In this document: piece after piece, positions 47,718-61,055 of the stretch
How positions within the stretch are numbered: position 1 is the stretch's first letter
Layout of the letters: every line of letters starts with the position of its first letter
Made by a program: the position numbers and the translations under genes
The notes under the pieces: model-generated
Told to the model about the DNA's origin: nothing
Database searches by the model: none
What the model saw: only the letters and a program-made list of their open reading frames with translations
DNA from: Nautilus pompilius
Taxonomy: Eukaryota > Mollusca > Cephalopoda > Nautilida > Nautilidae
DNA length: 64,000 nucleotides
NCBI GenBank assembly: GCA_018389105.1
Contig: JACATO010000933.1
Location: forward strand, 124,001-188,000
Direction: 5' to 3'

Positions 47718-50700
47718 TTTCGGACGGTCACCTGCACTCATATCAGTCGGATTCAATCTTCTAATTGGTTTTTCTTCCTAGCAGTTTCAGATATTTTACT
47801 TTCATACAAAAATAAAAGCCGCTTCTCCTACGCATCTACTCGATTTATTCCGCGAGCGCAAACAGCATTTTTGGGTTAACTTTCCGAAAGGCAACGACTT
47901 TTCTCACCTTCCCCTCCCTCACGCACCAGGCCGACGAAAACCTGTCCCGTAACAGCCACAGACCCGTCGCGGTGACTGACACAGATATAAAATTCTACTG
48001 GACAAAGTTAAAAGAAAAGAAAAGTTGTTGGAAGTCTCGCCCTCAAGTCTGACTGAAGCCATCACCACCTTCTTACATCGTCCCTTCCGCATCATTAGTG
48101 ACGGCCCCCGATGATGCACTTCGCAGATTCACTGTGACAACTGTAACCGAGAATATCAACTGCGGTTAGACAGTCATTATATGTGGATTATTCGTGAGAC
48201 TCAACAAAATAGTAGGCAAATACCATTCTCTGGAAAAATCACATCAGTGCCAATCGCTCAATTAACGACTGCGCATTCTTCCAGATAGTATAACCCTGAA
48301 GTGTTGCAGCATGCGGATAATAATAGAAAAGCCATGCTTGGCTTTCTTGGTAGTTTGACGACTGAAAATGGAAAAAAAAACATGAGTCTGTAAAATTGTT
48401 GCTTACAAATGCCATTAACTAGATTGTTGTTTCTTATGTTACATCCTCATTCTTGGACTCATTTCATTTTAAACTCGCCTAAAACGAAAAGTGACATTCA
48501 GCACTAACGTCAGTTTATTAATAAATGTGTTAACATGTAGAGCAAAAACAAAAAGAGGCGTACGAAACCTACTTAAAATGTCAGTGGGGCGGAGTTTATT
48601 GGAAAATTTTACTGAAACAAGTTTAAAAAGCGAGCCATCGATTTGAGCCCGACAAAATAAGATATCACGAGGCAACACTAACCGAACTATGCAAGTTTAA
48701 TCATAGACTTTAGAAGATATTATCTCCCTCCAACCTTAACTCTTAAAATTTCCGATTATTATACAAATTTATTCCTTCTTCAAAACCGTCTGACCGGAAA
48801 CCCCTTATCCAGAATATCCTGGCACACCGGGTTCTGGTCAAACTACGTTTCCGGTTAATGGGTAGGGTATGGGTTAGTACAAAACATAATTCATCTCTCC
48901 AACAAGGATTATTAAGCACGGGTATTGTACTGTATAGCACAGTATTGTAATAAATGTGCTAAAGACACGTAACTGCTAGAATTTTTCAATGACTCCATCT
49001 TTTGCTGGAATCTTAGCACATTCCCTTACCGTTTTTCGCCACCACTTGATTTCCCAGCATGCATCTTTCACCGCAGAAGAACGCTGCTCTGGATCGGCCA
49101 TTACTACGAAGTGAGGAAAAATACGCCACTTGGCTCACGTGCGGCTGGTAATGAAGCCCTTGAGTGAGTTGTTACAGCATAAAAATATAGATTGAATTGA
49201 AAATTGATCCTCTACAGAGAGACCAGGAAGCAAAAAGTAACACAATCGAGGAGGTTGCCAGGGCTCGGAAAAGCAACTGAATACACTTTACATCAGTAAC
49301 CCGACAAAAGTCTCTTTCTTTTCGGTTGATTTCTAATCACGCAGGCCTATCGAAATATGACGACGAGTGTAAGCATCGGTGCTGTATCGCCCTGACTGCC
49401 GCTTGATAAGAATATTATTAGAAAGTGGATGCTTATAGGCGCGTAAACACAAACAAACCAAGAATACACCGTTACCGAACCGATGCTCTGATAGCGAGAA
49501 GAACGCCATATGAAGAAAGCGGCTCTGTAGCCGCCTAACAACTCTACAGCCAAAAGCTCTGACCCAACCTAACCTAAAGGTTTACCAAATTCTAGCTTGA
49601 CCCGGTGAGTCCAGCAATTGGACTGGACCAGTCATGCAACGGGTTTAATCCAGCTTTATCGAGCGAAATTAATTAATTCTGAGGTGATGTAAAACTTTTG
49701 GGTATGAGCGTAGTCTGGGCGCAAGACAGAATTGATACCAAATAAGGATGGAAAACGATAAACAACACACTATCAGCCGCTTCCGCGTGCGGACACCTGC
49801 AGAAATGGCACTCCATCGCCGAATTCTTGGAAAGTTTGAACTGTCCCGCAGACGGTGAAGGTTGCATCTAACATCATCATGTTGGTTGTCTAGGAGACGA
49901 AAACCCCAGCAGCTAAAGCGACCCTTTAACTGACAGCTATCGCTCACGTCTGAGCCCGCTCTTGTTGAAGATGCTATTTGTAAACCAGTGGTTTAAATGA
50001 TTTGTTAAATAAAAAACAAACAGATTTCCCCACTAGGTTTTGCCTGCAAAACCAGTTAGAGCTATCAGATGTTGACGAATTTCTTCTCTACTCGATTAAA
50101 ATCAGAGTCGCTATTTCCTTATTTATCTACACAATAACTAAAACGACAGACACGTCGAGTCCGGGAAACACCAGCACACTGAAGCAATCGATGATTTGAC
50201 AGGAAGAGCGTCTAAAATTTACGTCCACAGTTTCCGATGTTTCGAAGTAGAGAGAAGAGACAGCCGGCTAACGAGTTCAATACTACACCGCCATCTTTTA
50301 TAGATGCTGCTGACAGCGACGACGACAACAAAGGTGTAGTTTGTCACGTTCTCGATCGCTCCAGCAGGTGGGAAAGCTGCTGCGGACGAAGCGTGCAAGG
50401 TTCTCGGGGCTGCAACGAACAGCAGGGTTTTGAAAAGTTCACTTAAAACAAGAGATCTGAGCATTTCTCTGCGCGACTAATTAAGACTCATGCTTTTTTC
50501 TTCATTTCTAAAAAAGAAAAATGGTACCAGTCATCTCACGAGTAAACAAACAGCCAGTAATCGAGTGCCAGGTTATTTACTTAAAATAAGATCACAGCCC
50601 CCCCCCCCCCACAAAAACAGTACCCCTATGGTGAAGAGGTGGGGGCGCAGAACGAATAAATCAAGTTGCGTTGTTGATACCGCATCTCTATCGAATGTGT

Positions 50701-51502
50701 TAACGTTTGGCTTGAAAACCGAGGGGGAAAAAGAAAATCGCGGATGTTTATCATCAGGATCCAGCGGCATCATGCAAGAACCTCATATCGATGGTCGTCT
50801 CGAGGGACGGGACAACGTGAGCGAAATAAATGCAAGCTTGAAAAGCTAATTCCAGCCCACATCATGATGCAGCCTCCACCGGATCTATTCACATTCTGCA
50901 CGTGTTTGGCAGTGGAACCAGAAATGTTAATTTTCCCTGCGTCAAATAATAAAAGGGTGGGGGGAGAACTTCCAGTGTGCAAAACATCTCTCTTCTCAAG
51001 GCCAGGCTCAAGTGTTTTTGTCCTCGCTCGTTAGCCGGTAACTCCTTCGTCACGTAAGCAATTCCTCATGATTGACAAGACATTTGACGACACACAGCCG
51101 ATGTTGATAAGACTGGGAAAGGTTGCTGTAGCTCATTCCTGTTGATTCATTCTTTGCAAAGCTTTTCCGGTATGTGGAAGGTCACCTGTCAGTCTCAGTC
51201 CCACAAGCACAGATGGGGTAGCGGGGGGTACAATATACTGCATACCTCATACACTTGTTTCTGCGTGACACCTCTAAACATTCGCATAGGTGCCCGTCAT
51301 TCTGTCGAAAATGAGCCATTTTCCAGGTGAATCGTTAAACAAAATCGATCAGTTCTCCAGATACAGTAGTTACAGAATTAAACATTAATTTCAAAAAAGG
51401 GGGGGCTGATCACTTTAACTGTGCGGTCCGATGCTGTTTCCGTGCATGCGTCCCTTTGGTTAAGAGAGCAGCTCTAAATCACGTGGCACTTCCCTAAAAA
51501 CC

Positions 51503-51842
51503 AAAGATCCTCAGATGGTCATCGACTACCACAAGTAAAGTTCTTCCGCCAGACTCACGCTCTAAGATGGCATCGAAAGGTAATCGCAAAGATCCTCAGA
51601 TGGTCATCGACTACCACAAGTAAAGTTCTTCCGCCAGACTCACGCTCTAAGATGGCATCGAAAGGTAATCGCAAAGATCCTCAGATGGTCATCGACTACC
51701 ACAAGTAAAGTTCTTCCGCCAGACTCACGCTCTAAGATGGTATCGAAAGGTAATCGCAAAGATCCTCAGATGGTCATCGACTACCACAAGTAAAGTTCTT
51801 CCGCCAGACTCACGCTCTAAGATGGTATCGAAAGGTAATCGC
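51503..51842. repeat. 85-bp tandem repeat, 4 copies
   Basis: Copies start at 51503, 51588, 51673 and 51758. The unit begins AAAGATCCTCAGATGGTCAT. The only visible change is GGCATCG to GGTATCG in the last two copies, so the expansion is very recent or the assembly has been collapsed or expanded here. Confidence 0.96.
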
Positions 51843-52579
51843 AAGCAAATGTTATAGAAATAAATCTGTCCTTACCAGGAAATGCAGTCAGATTAATGAC
51901 CTTTAAGTGGGATAGGGGCACGTGGAATTTAACTGCGAGTTCTAACCGCTGCCTCCTAGTCCCAAATCTATTAACTCCATCAATTTTACCTCTTATAACC
52001 ATAAATAAACAGCAGTTTGCTCTGATACCCTATTGCTTTATTACTATGCCAGATGGTTTCGGAACCAATGACGCTCTCACAGACGGGAGCCGTAGCGCCG
52101 TTTTACGGTAGCGACAAAATCAAGGACTGACCCTTATTTGTATAGTGTTCCAGATAAAACGCCAGGGTTTTTTTTCACAAATTTAAGACCGCCACCATTC
52201 CGATCAAGTACGGTGCATATTGTCCATAATTAATACGGCGCGTGCAACCCCCGAATCGAAGTCATGGGGACCATCTCGTAGACTCGCTCCTTACGGTAGC
52301 CGTCCTCCACCCGTGCCTAAGTCGCATCTATGGTATATTGGCGAGTGTTCGTCCCTGCCACCTAACGTGAATAAAAGATTTACGATCGCTGCTCACACGT
52401 GGTGCACAGAGGCGAGTAGATCACCCGAGGGCATGAACACGTGATCCAAGAGTCTGGTCAGATGGTGAGCATGACGTCGGGTTACAATTAATAAAGATAG
52501 TTTTATTCCGAACACGTGTCCCGGAAGTAATAGATTTACTAAAACAGAGGGAAAAGCAACGCTAAGGTAATAAACAGTA

Positions 52580-55429
52580 CTAAATGGCAACAGTCTTGAA
52601 ATCGTGACAAGGGGTGTAAAAGCTGGAGGAGATATTGGCATAACGCAGCACATGGCAGTCTGCAGGCAGGGACTCCTTGCAGCAGATCTCGAAAGTAGCG
52701 AAAAAACAGCTAAGTTGCTGTAAATTTCGATGTTTTACAGCAAGAAATGTTTTTAAAGACATATTAGACAATACCTCTAGATCCAGGTGTCTCGTTTTAT
52801 GCCAGTTCTCAATACTGACTATTTCGATTATCATGTGATTTGTGACAATGCAGGATGGCTGTACGGATCGTGATATTATTTCTCCTTTAACATTTGTATA
52901 AAGTCCATGGGCCAATCTGGCTAAAGAATAAATTGTTTTCTGCAGCTTTGTATTGCTTTAAATTTCTTCACGTGGAATCAAACGTATGAGGTTCAATTCC
53001 CAATATCCTGACATTTTCATGCTCAGTACATATTTTATGCATTTATACCTGCAGACATAGTGGAGTACCTAACTAAAGGTAGGCTTTTGTTATTTAGTGC
53101 TATTAATGACAGATTTGGAATGTCACTTACAAACAAAACAGAACAGTGCAACATTTCCCGTGCAGACTAAAGATGACCAGATAGTCGCACACCCACAGTG
53201 CGGTAAGTCCATTCCAAAGAGAATCAGATCGGTTTTCAGACGAAAACAATAGCATGACCACTCCCAAAGAAAAATGGCCACTTGCCAAATGACTCACGAG
53301 AAATATCACTTTTTCCAACAAAAAAAAAAAAAAAAAATACTGGAACAAGAAGTGGTACAGGGAGGAGCCACTGGGAGTTATCTTAAAAATCTGGTCAAAC
53401 TACAATAGCCAAACATTTTTGTATTTGATATACTCGCTCCATAACAATATGGTTTGGCTGGTCTAACCTCATTGAAGTCTAGGTAAATATAACATCTATT
53501 AAAGTAACTTTACCCTTGTTATGCACAACTTTTTCAGAAAAACTGGAGACATGAAAAAGCAGATTGAAAACCATGGCTATCATTAAATTAGTTATATCCT
53601 GAATATGAGAGACAGCTCTGCCATGAATAATGTCTCTAATTTGTTTTATGCCAACAGCTCACATTTTTCTCTTTAACATGGGATTTGATTTCTAACCAGG
53701 CCCTTAACATTTTCACAATTCTTGTTTTAGCTGACATCTATTATCTACAAATATATGAGGGCTAAAAGACAAGTAATGCTGTGAAAGAAAATTGTTTTTA
53801 AATGAAGTTATTTACTTCTGATACGTAGTTTATTTGGTAGTTTTTATAAATTAAAAAAACAACAACAAACTTACTGGCCAACATTGAAGGGTTGTTTGTT
53901 TTTTTGTTTTTGACAAATACTGCTCCAGCAAGACTTTTGTCTCATTACACATGCATTTAATATAACATACTATTACACTGCAGGTGATGTTGTACAGTAT
54001 CCTGGTTATAGTAAATAAAAGAAATTAGTTTTCTTATGGAAAACTCATATTATCCACAGATTTTCCCTGATAACTACAGCACCCTAAGCAATAAATCCAT
54101 AACAATTAGGCAAAAGAACGAAGTGGGATCTAGGACTGGCCAAGGTTAAGGGTGCTTCTCCATCAAATGCCAAATGTGCAGGGGTTATACATATGAAAAT
54201 CAATTTGCATTATTTATTTTTGAGAAAAAATCTATTTTTAGCATATAAAATAATAAATTTCTAGATTATCATTTATTTTTTCAGATGTTATTCTTTTTTT
54301 AGAATATCTATCATAATTGGATGAGAAAACTGTCTTGTTTGACTTGTACAAATGCTAGGAATTCTTTGAATTAAAACCAGGTATTTCTTTTTTTACCTTA
54401 TTTCTGTGAGAGCTTCTCTATAATTATTATACTTTTTGAATTCTAGAGGTGTATTCCACTCTTTAAAAATTGGACACAGTGAAACCTTTTCACAATTAAA
54501 GATTGGTTTTTTGATGAAAGAGAAAATCTATATCAACCCAGTTCATAACAACTGTGGATTCACTAAGCAAAAGATGTCTTGCAATCGAAGTTCTTATATA
54601 AACACACTGTAACACATTTTTCCATGTATAGATTAAATGTCATAGACTAATATACATGTAATTAAGCACTAATAAATTACGAGTGTCCTTACATCATTAA
54701 TCTAAACAGTGACTGCAAAAGACAAAGGTTACCCACTCAGCCATGAAATACGGGTAACATTTTTTTCTATCTGCTCCCATTCTGTACAAAGAAAACAATT
54801 CTTTGTGTTGTCTAATCCCATGCTTTGAACTCAAGTCAGCTGATGTAGTTCTTGAGACAAAACAGTAAATTGCTTCTTAAATTATAACTGAAATATTCAG
54901 TCATCTTACCTAGTAGCATTTCTGATAAAAAATTCCTTTAAAATAAAAAAAAATCAGTAAAAATACTTTATTAAAAAAGAAAAAAAAATCATCGCAGACT
55001 GATTAAGTATACCGAAAAGATACACAGATAGCATTTTTTTTCTCTACTAAGGTTCTTCCTGAGCTTTTTCATGGTTTGTGCATTCTCATCATTAACACCT
55101 GCTGTCATTTCTTTGCCAGTTCTCAAGCCTTACTGGCTTTGGTATCTGGGTCACCTCGCTACCAGAATATGCTCACTGCCAAGAATTAAGTTAATAAAAA
55201 AATCAGAAACCACAACATATACACTTTGGTAACTCTGCTCCCTTCATCCTTCCAAAACACTCGATACTAGAATTGATAAAACAAAAGCACCAAGTTAAGT
55301 TGGAAACATAGTGCTATAAGAAAAGGTAACTTGATAACTCCAGTTCCAGACAATTCACTGGTTTACATAAGAGATAATGAAACAAAAAGAAGTATTAACA
55401 CTTTTACAATAAGTAATGAAGATCATCAC
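52580..55429. other. AT-rich stretch, probably intronic
   Basis: Base composition turns AT-rich from about 52.9 kb. No exon is secure. A 111-codon minus-strand frame (52580-52915) is open but has no clear splice signals or known motif; it could be an exon of the gene that starts or continues at 55612. Confidence 0.45.
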
Positions 55430-55612
55430 TAACCAGCTTGCCACTGCCTCCTTGATACCACTGTTGTTTTCAATATCCATATTTTCAGAGACAACTCCAC
55501 ATAATTCAGTGATGCACCGTAAGATTTTTCTTTTTCATCTTCTACGGCTAAGCAATCGAGAGTGTCGTCAAAAACAGGAGACTGCGCGCAGCTGACTGAC
55601 ATCTTTAACCGG
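55430..55612 (-). CDS. Candidate coding exon of an unidentified gene, possible frameshift
   Basis: From the ATG at 55612 the frame reads MSVSCAQSPVFDDTLDCLAV then EDEKEK and runs on to a donor (CTG, then GTTAGT) at 55429. After the run AAAAAGAAAAA (about 55532-55522) another frame looks more like protein: ILRCITELCGVVSEN, MDIENNSGIKEAVASW. One missing A in that run would join the two. The helical ILxCIxELC pattern hints at an armadillo-like repeat protein, but I cannot identify it. It may be a first exon, or internal, since a T-rich tract ending AAAG precedes the ATG. A sequencing error is as likely as a real break. Confidence 0.4.
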
Positions 55613-56451
55613 GAAAAACACACACACACACTAAGCTATTTTAAATAAAGAATGCAAAAATAATAATATGGCCAAAGCTAAAAAACTGGCTGTTTCTGCT
55701 GCAAATAAATTTCAATAGGAACACCTTTGCCAGCCAGACTTGTGGACTCTCTCAGGAAAGTACTTTTGATGTGTAATGAAGTGCTGAAAGTTCTGATGAT
55801 ACGAACTTGTCGTAACATGATTCGACATGTATAAAATGCTAATAGTTGTGTAATGGTATGCACTAATAAATAATGGGGAAAAAAAACGGGATATCATTAA
55901 TGTTTGTGAAGAATGAAATGCAAGACCGATATCATTTTCTGTTGCCTGCTTCCAAGTTCAAGTAGCGATGGCTGAAGACAATGCATCAACTACATTAATT
56001 TGAATCCTTTTTATGCTCATAGTTGTTCAAATAAAATTAACATAGCATGAGACCACTAATTGAATCAACAATGTCGTCGTCCTGTATTCTGAAAAAAAAA
56101 CAGGCTCACACAGTAAGTGTTCAGATTAACAGTTATTACTTTCATGTAGAAAGCCATCCATCTGCTGTTGTCTGATATCTCGCCTCACGTCGTCCAAGAC
56201 TCGCGACATAAGTCGAATAAACTCTTTAAAACACGACCTAGACCCCCCCCAATAAAACCCCTGTAAATAGCCCCGTAAGGTCCCCAATAACATCGGCCGT
56301 TCGATAGTCCAACATTTTTTACATTCTTTTTAATAAATTTACACATTTTAATCGATACTAATGTAAAGAAAAAACAAAAAAAAAATTACCTGGTGAGTGA
56401 CATCGATGCGCTTGATGAGCCGGAGGTGAAAGTTAGAGGAGAAGGATGATA
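55613..56451. other. No gene seen; left flank of the Tigger element
   Basis: AT-rich to 56100, with a CA run at about 55619-55630. At about 56180-56240 the text (CGCGACATAAGTCGAAT) resembles the sub-terminal AAGTCGA motif of the Tigger end on the right, so it may be the decayed left end of that element. A perfect left TIR is not present. Confidence 0.4.
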
Positions 56452-58163
56452 CTACGTTGACGGCTGAGGATCTCCAGCAGACGATTCAAGAACTGTTCGG
56501 GAGTGCCCTGAATAGTCTTGATCCTCTAGGATGATCCTATAAGGAACAGTAGCGTCGTGAACTGCCCCCATAATTTTTGCGAAGCGTTGAGTATTGGGAT
56601 CCATCTCGAAAATTGCAAGCGCTCTCTCGATGTGCGCAAAGCTCTGCTGATGGTGAAGTGTCGCGGTTCTTGGGGATTTCGTATCCATTCCAAAAGTCAC
56701 GGAGTGTGACGTCGTCATCCAGTTCCATTGCAGCTACGACCTGCCTAAGGGAGTAGCGTTTGAAGATGGCAATGATCCCCTGGTCCATCGGCTGCAAGGC
56801 AAGAGAGAGGTGATGTTGGGGGGGTAAACGACGGTGATGTTCAGATGAAAATCGACGAGGTTTTGCCGGTGGCCATGAGCGTTGTCTAAAATAAGGAGGA
56901 TCTTGAACGGGATGCCCTTCTCCTTACAATACTTCTCCACTGCTGGTACAACGTGGTTGAAGAACCAATCCTCAAAAATGGCAACAGTCACCCAAGCCTT
57001 TGGGTTTGCCATCCATACAACTGGGAGAGAGGCCTTTAGGATGTTCTTCAGCGCTCGAGGATTCTGGGCATGATACACCAGCAGCGGCTTTAACTTAAAG
57101 TCGCCCGAGCAATTTCCTCGCAACAGAAGGGTCAAACGGTCTTTTGCGACCTTGAAGCCTGGCATAATAGCCTTCTCCTCCTCCTCGGCTATGGATCAAC
57201 GATTTGGCATTCTCTTCCAGAAGAGACCGGTCTCATCCACGTGGAATATCTGTTCTGGAAGAAATCCATTCTCTTCAATAGTCTTCGCCAAAGTCGCTGG
57301 GAATTCCGATGCAGCTAATTCGTCGGCCGACGCACTTTCGCCTTGGATCTTGAAGGTTGTGAAGACTGGTGGTCGCTGCCTAAACCGCATAAACCATCCC
57401 AGAACATCTCTTGAATTCTGCGTCTTTCTCGTCGGGAAACTTCTTCTTGAGGTCCTTAAACAAAGACAGAGCTTTCTCCTGAATCAATAGCTGGCTTACG
57501 GGGAAAACGCTGGCGAGTCTGCCGTCCAATCCAAAGAGAAAGAAGATGTTCCATTCCCTCGTAGATCTTGCCTCTTTCCTTGCTGATGACGGTGTTCTTC
57601 ATCTGGAACATCATCTCTGACGTGGATGGGCCTGCCTCACCATGGACCATCGTCCGATTCAAGCTAAAAGCACGAGCTATGGCTCCAACCTTTTCATGGT
57701 GTTTCATCATAGCCAGCTTATCTCTCAACGATGTAGCACCAACATTAGGACTATCAGTAGGAACTTTCTTCGGAGCCATAGGATACAAATAAAGCCACAA
57801 ATTCAACCGCAAACGAGACGCTGGAAAAAACACATGCACAAGCACATATTCTAATCAGCTGACAAGAACTACAGCGCCGCCACGCGGCGAACGCCGGAAC
57901 TATAGGTACCGAACGTCATGTAAATTAACAAGTGTACTGTACACAATATTTAAAAAGATTTTTTGAGCTTTTAAATAAATTTATAAATTATTTCAACATT
58001 TATTTTTATGTGATTTTGCACTTTTTTATTGGTTTTTAATATGTTCGCTGACTGACGTAACGTAAATTTGCATAAACTGACGTTAGTCGACTTCTAGTTT
58101 CTCCTAATATTGTTAACAGAAAACCTTCGTAAGTCGAAAATGACGTAAGTCGAGGTGTGACTG
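56452..58163 (-). mobile_element. Dead Tigger/pogo-type transposon (DDE/CENP-B family)
   Basis: Minus-strand transposase in at least four frame-broken pieces. 57779-57456 is the N-terminal helix-turn-helix part, beginning MAPKK, with LRDKLAMMKHHEKVG and MEHLLSLWI. 57390-57196 carries the first Asp (FHVDETGLFWKRMPNR, then a stop). 57165-56734 carries the second (LLILDNAHGH). 56797-56537 carries the third (QPMDQGIIAIFKRY). 56718-56452 is the tail. The DDD triad is readable but the frames do not connect. The 5' end is preserved: GTAAGTCGAGGTGTGACTG at 58145-58163, next to TA, where pogo elements end. AAGTCGA repeats just inside it are typical sub-terminal motifs. Confidence 0.92.
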
Positions 58164-58165
58164 TA

Positions 58166-61055
58166 CTATCTTATTCTTATTCCCAGAGAGTTGCTCCCCC
58201 CCCACTTTTTTTTTTTTTTTTATTATTCACTCATATCGAAACAATTTTCAGCCTGGCTTCATTTTTCCCATTGGAGCAATGATGTTGAACCACAAATTAA
58301 AGTGCTAGACACCTGTCAAATCAACTACTACCAGACATCGTCATAAATGCTGAAAATTCTAAACACAGTAAGGAATACTGTTTAATGTATAATAATACAT
58401 GTTCCAACTAAGCACCGACAAAGAGCAGTAACTCGAGCAACACGGGGCAAGAATGAGAGAAGAAAAGGTTTGGGTCATCTAAAAATTAAAATTAGCGCAT
58501 ATATGCTCAAATTCTTCATCTGCATGGAATATTAAAACTTTAAAGAAAATAACAATACTCTTTTTTTTTTTTTTTAACCAGTGACCTACCCTTGAAATCA
58601 AAGTTTATGATCTAAACTTTGGAAATGTAAGGGCACTTATGTTTCCACCAAAACCCACAATAATTTGAGGGACTCAGCTGTGCATCTAAAGTTATTTAAA
58701 TGAAATAAAGGGCAGAGATACCATCTTGACTGGCAGGTTTTTCGTAGTGAGACAGACAGACAACTGCCAGCGCTGCTCTCTTACACTAACCAACCAGCTA
58801 GGTGCACAACAATTATCGCACAAAATCAGAAAAATGAATCAGGAATTTATATTCAATATTTTTTTTTCAATTGAAGACAGCTAAGAGAGGGTAAAAGTAG
58901 TGAAAAGGCACTCATCGGCTGGCCAACAAAACTCACCATCATCCAAAAATATCGCCCAAAGTCAGGTAAACAAAGGCTGTGCCATTTTCTTTAAGAAATT
59001 CATCAGTACAACTGAAATTGCATTTTTTTTTTCCTAATCTAAAGCAAATTTTAAACACTAAAGTCGTATGTAGTAGATCAAGTCGGGGGAGATTTACTGA
59101 AAGCTTGCAAAAGTGAAGCGTTAAAAGATTATCCACAGTAGCCAGTCATAGTGGCAATGGCTTTGAACTCAAAACTGCTCCGGATTAAAAAAAATAATAA
59201 AATAAACAGGCTCCTGAAACTGCATCACTTCCCACAGGATAGGCATCAACATGAAAAAGTTCTCATGGACGTGAGGGTGATCCTAACTTGTCAGTTCTGC
59301 AGTCTTCCTTCCAGCAAGTTAACTGGTGACATTTTAAAACTGAAGGTTGGCCTCATCAAAGTGGTCATGTGGTGCACTAATAACAAAGCATAACACATTC
59401 CACATTAAGAGGTGGCATCTGTAACTTTTTTCTTAACTTTCTTATTTAAAGTAAACATTTATCCTTAAATTTATATTTACTAATAATACTGAATATTTGT
59501 GATTCTAATACACTCTGTCGGCTTGTATAAATTTATAAAACAGACGAAGGGAAGCAACTACTCGCAACCGCTTATTACAGTTCTCTCCCTGTAATCGGCA
59601 ATCTCTTTTCGTATGCAAGTCTTGTAAATCTAGTCACTAAACCTCATTAGTAGTGTCACTTTGCGAAATAAATATCAGCGTCACACAAAGACGTGTGTGG
59701 TACTAGTTACAGCTCAAGCATTTCCTTGTTCTATTGGTTTTATTAGCAATCAAAATGTGTCACTACAGTTTTGCCTTGTTGATAATTTACTGCCATTGCT
59801 ACCTAAAATAGTCCTATTTTCTATTTGGAAAAAAAAGTTTACACTTCTATTCTAAATGAAAAGCTATTTGAAGTGATTGAAATGGTGGAACCAAACTATT
59901 CAGTCATCCGTCAACTGCTACTCTGGTTTTTAAGAGAGAGAACTTTATGATCATCAAAATATTGAGAGCTTAATATGGTCGAGTTTCCACTCTTCATCAG
60001 CCCTAACTACTGCTAGGATCGTGTAATCAAATAGAGATAATATTTTTAAAAAGCGGACTGAAAAACTATTTAAATAACTAATAAGAAATAAATCTGCTGT
60101 TAGTTGTTTGATATCTATAACTGAGCTCACTTAAAAAAAAAATTGTAAAGGTTATATTAAAGTTGTGTTTCTGCCTCCCGTCTACAGTTATTTCTGAATG
60201 CTGAACTATGAAGGCCACTAAGCAAGTCTAATCACAAAAATACACAAAAACAGAAGTATTTGCAATAAATAAAGACAATATTATTTCTGCAAAATATTTC
60301 TAAATCTTTTTTTTTTTTCCTTTTTCTTTCTTTAGGAATTTGAGCCTTGATTCTGTTAATTTTGCTTTTCCATTTCGAAAGACAATTTTGACGTCATAAT
60401 CGGTGAGATGGTAAGAATTCCGGAAAGACAAGGACAATATTTCAGGCAAGTCTCTTCAACTTTCTTAACCGTCAGCATTAAAGAGAAGCTACTGTGGCTA
60501 TTTATTTAAATATCTAAGTCACTGGATAAAAACTAAGAACATTGTTAGAAATCTAAGCTTAATCTCGAACGGTGACCTTAATGACAAAACAAGTAAACAG
60601 ATGATCTCAGTCATTCTTGACTATTGTCAGTTGGTTCAAATTTGGCTTAGAGCGGCTAAAATTGATGACTTTACTGCAATTTCTCACAAAATTCGGTGAC
60701 TTCCAAAAATATCTTTTTTTTGACACAAAATAACTCAACTTTGGATAGTTCAGCAGATAACCCATGAAGAGAGGATGGCGGCTATCTTCTCTAGTAATCA
60801 AGAGACACCAGTCCCTTTCCAGTCATAATTGCATTTTACATAAAAATCTTAAATATTCATGACAAGCAGGCATTTTTTTTTATTTTTAAATCCTCTTAGT
60901 GTTTGGTAATTTTTTTATGACATTTTTCAAAACTTCAGAATTACAATCTCTTAGGTGATGTGATATTGTAAGCAAACCCCTGAGTGCAACATAAAGGGAA
61001 TACACAGATTGTTTTCATTGATAGCATCAACCATAAAGATAATTAAACTACTCAC
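58166..61055. other. AT-rich stretch, no secure exon
   Basis: No gene was supported. A minus-strand piece at 58940-59013 (CTDEFLKENGTAFVYLTLG) follows a TTTCAG and stops a few bases before a GTGAGT; the in-frame stop makes an exon unlikely as read. Poly-T and poly-C/T runs lie near 58195-58220 and 58560. Confidence 0.45.

Larger units (their letters stand above)
46121..52579. other. Gene-poor stretch with simple and tandem repeats
   Basis: No coding sequence supported. It holds the alternating CG/CA tract at 47665-47717, a 13-C run at 50598-50610 and the 85-bp repeat at 51503-51842. Reading frames of up to 119 codons (for example 50490-50849) have no recognisable motif. Confidence 0.55.

Noticed and set aside
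58940..59013. Minus-strand mini-exon CTDEFLKENGTAFVYLTLG between a TTTCAG and a GTGAGT
   Set aside because: The only open frame hits a TGA four bases before the donor, so it cannot be an internal coding exon as read.
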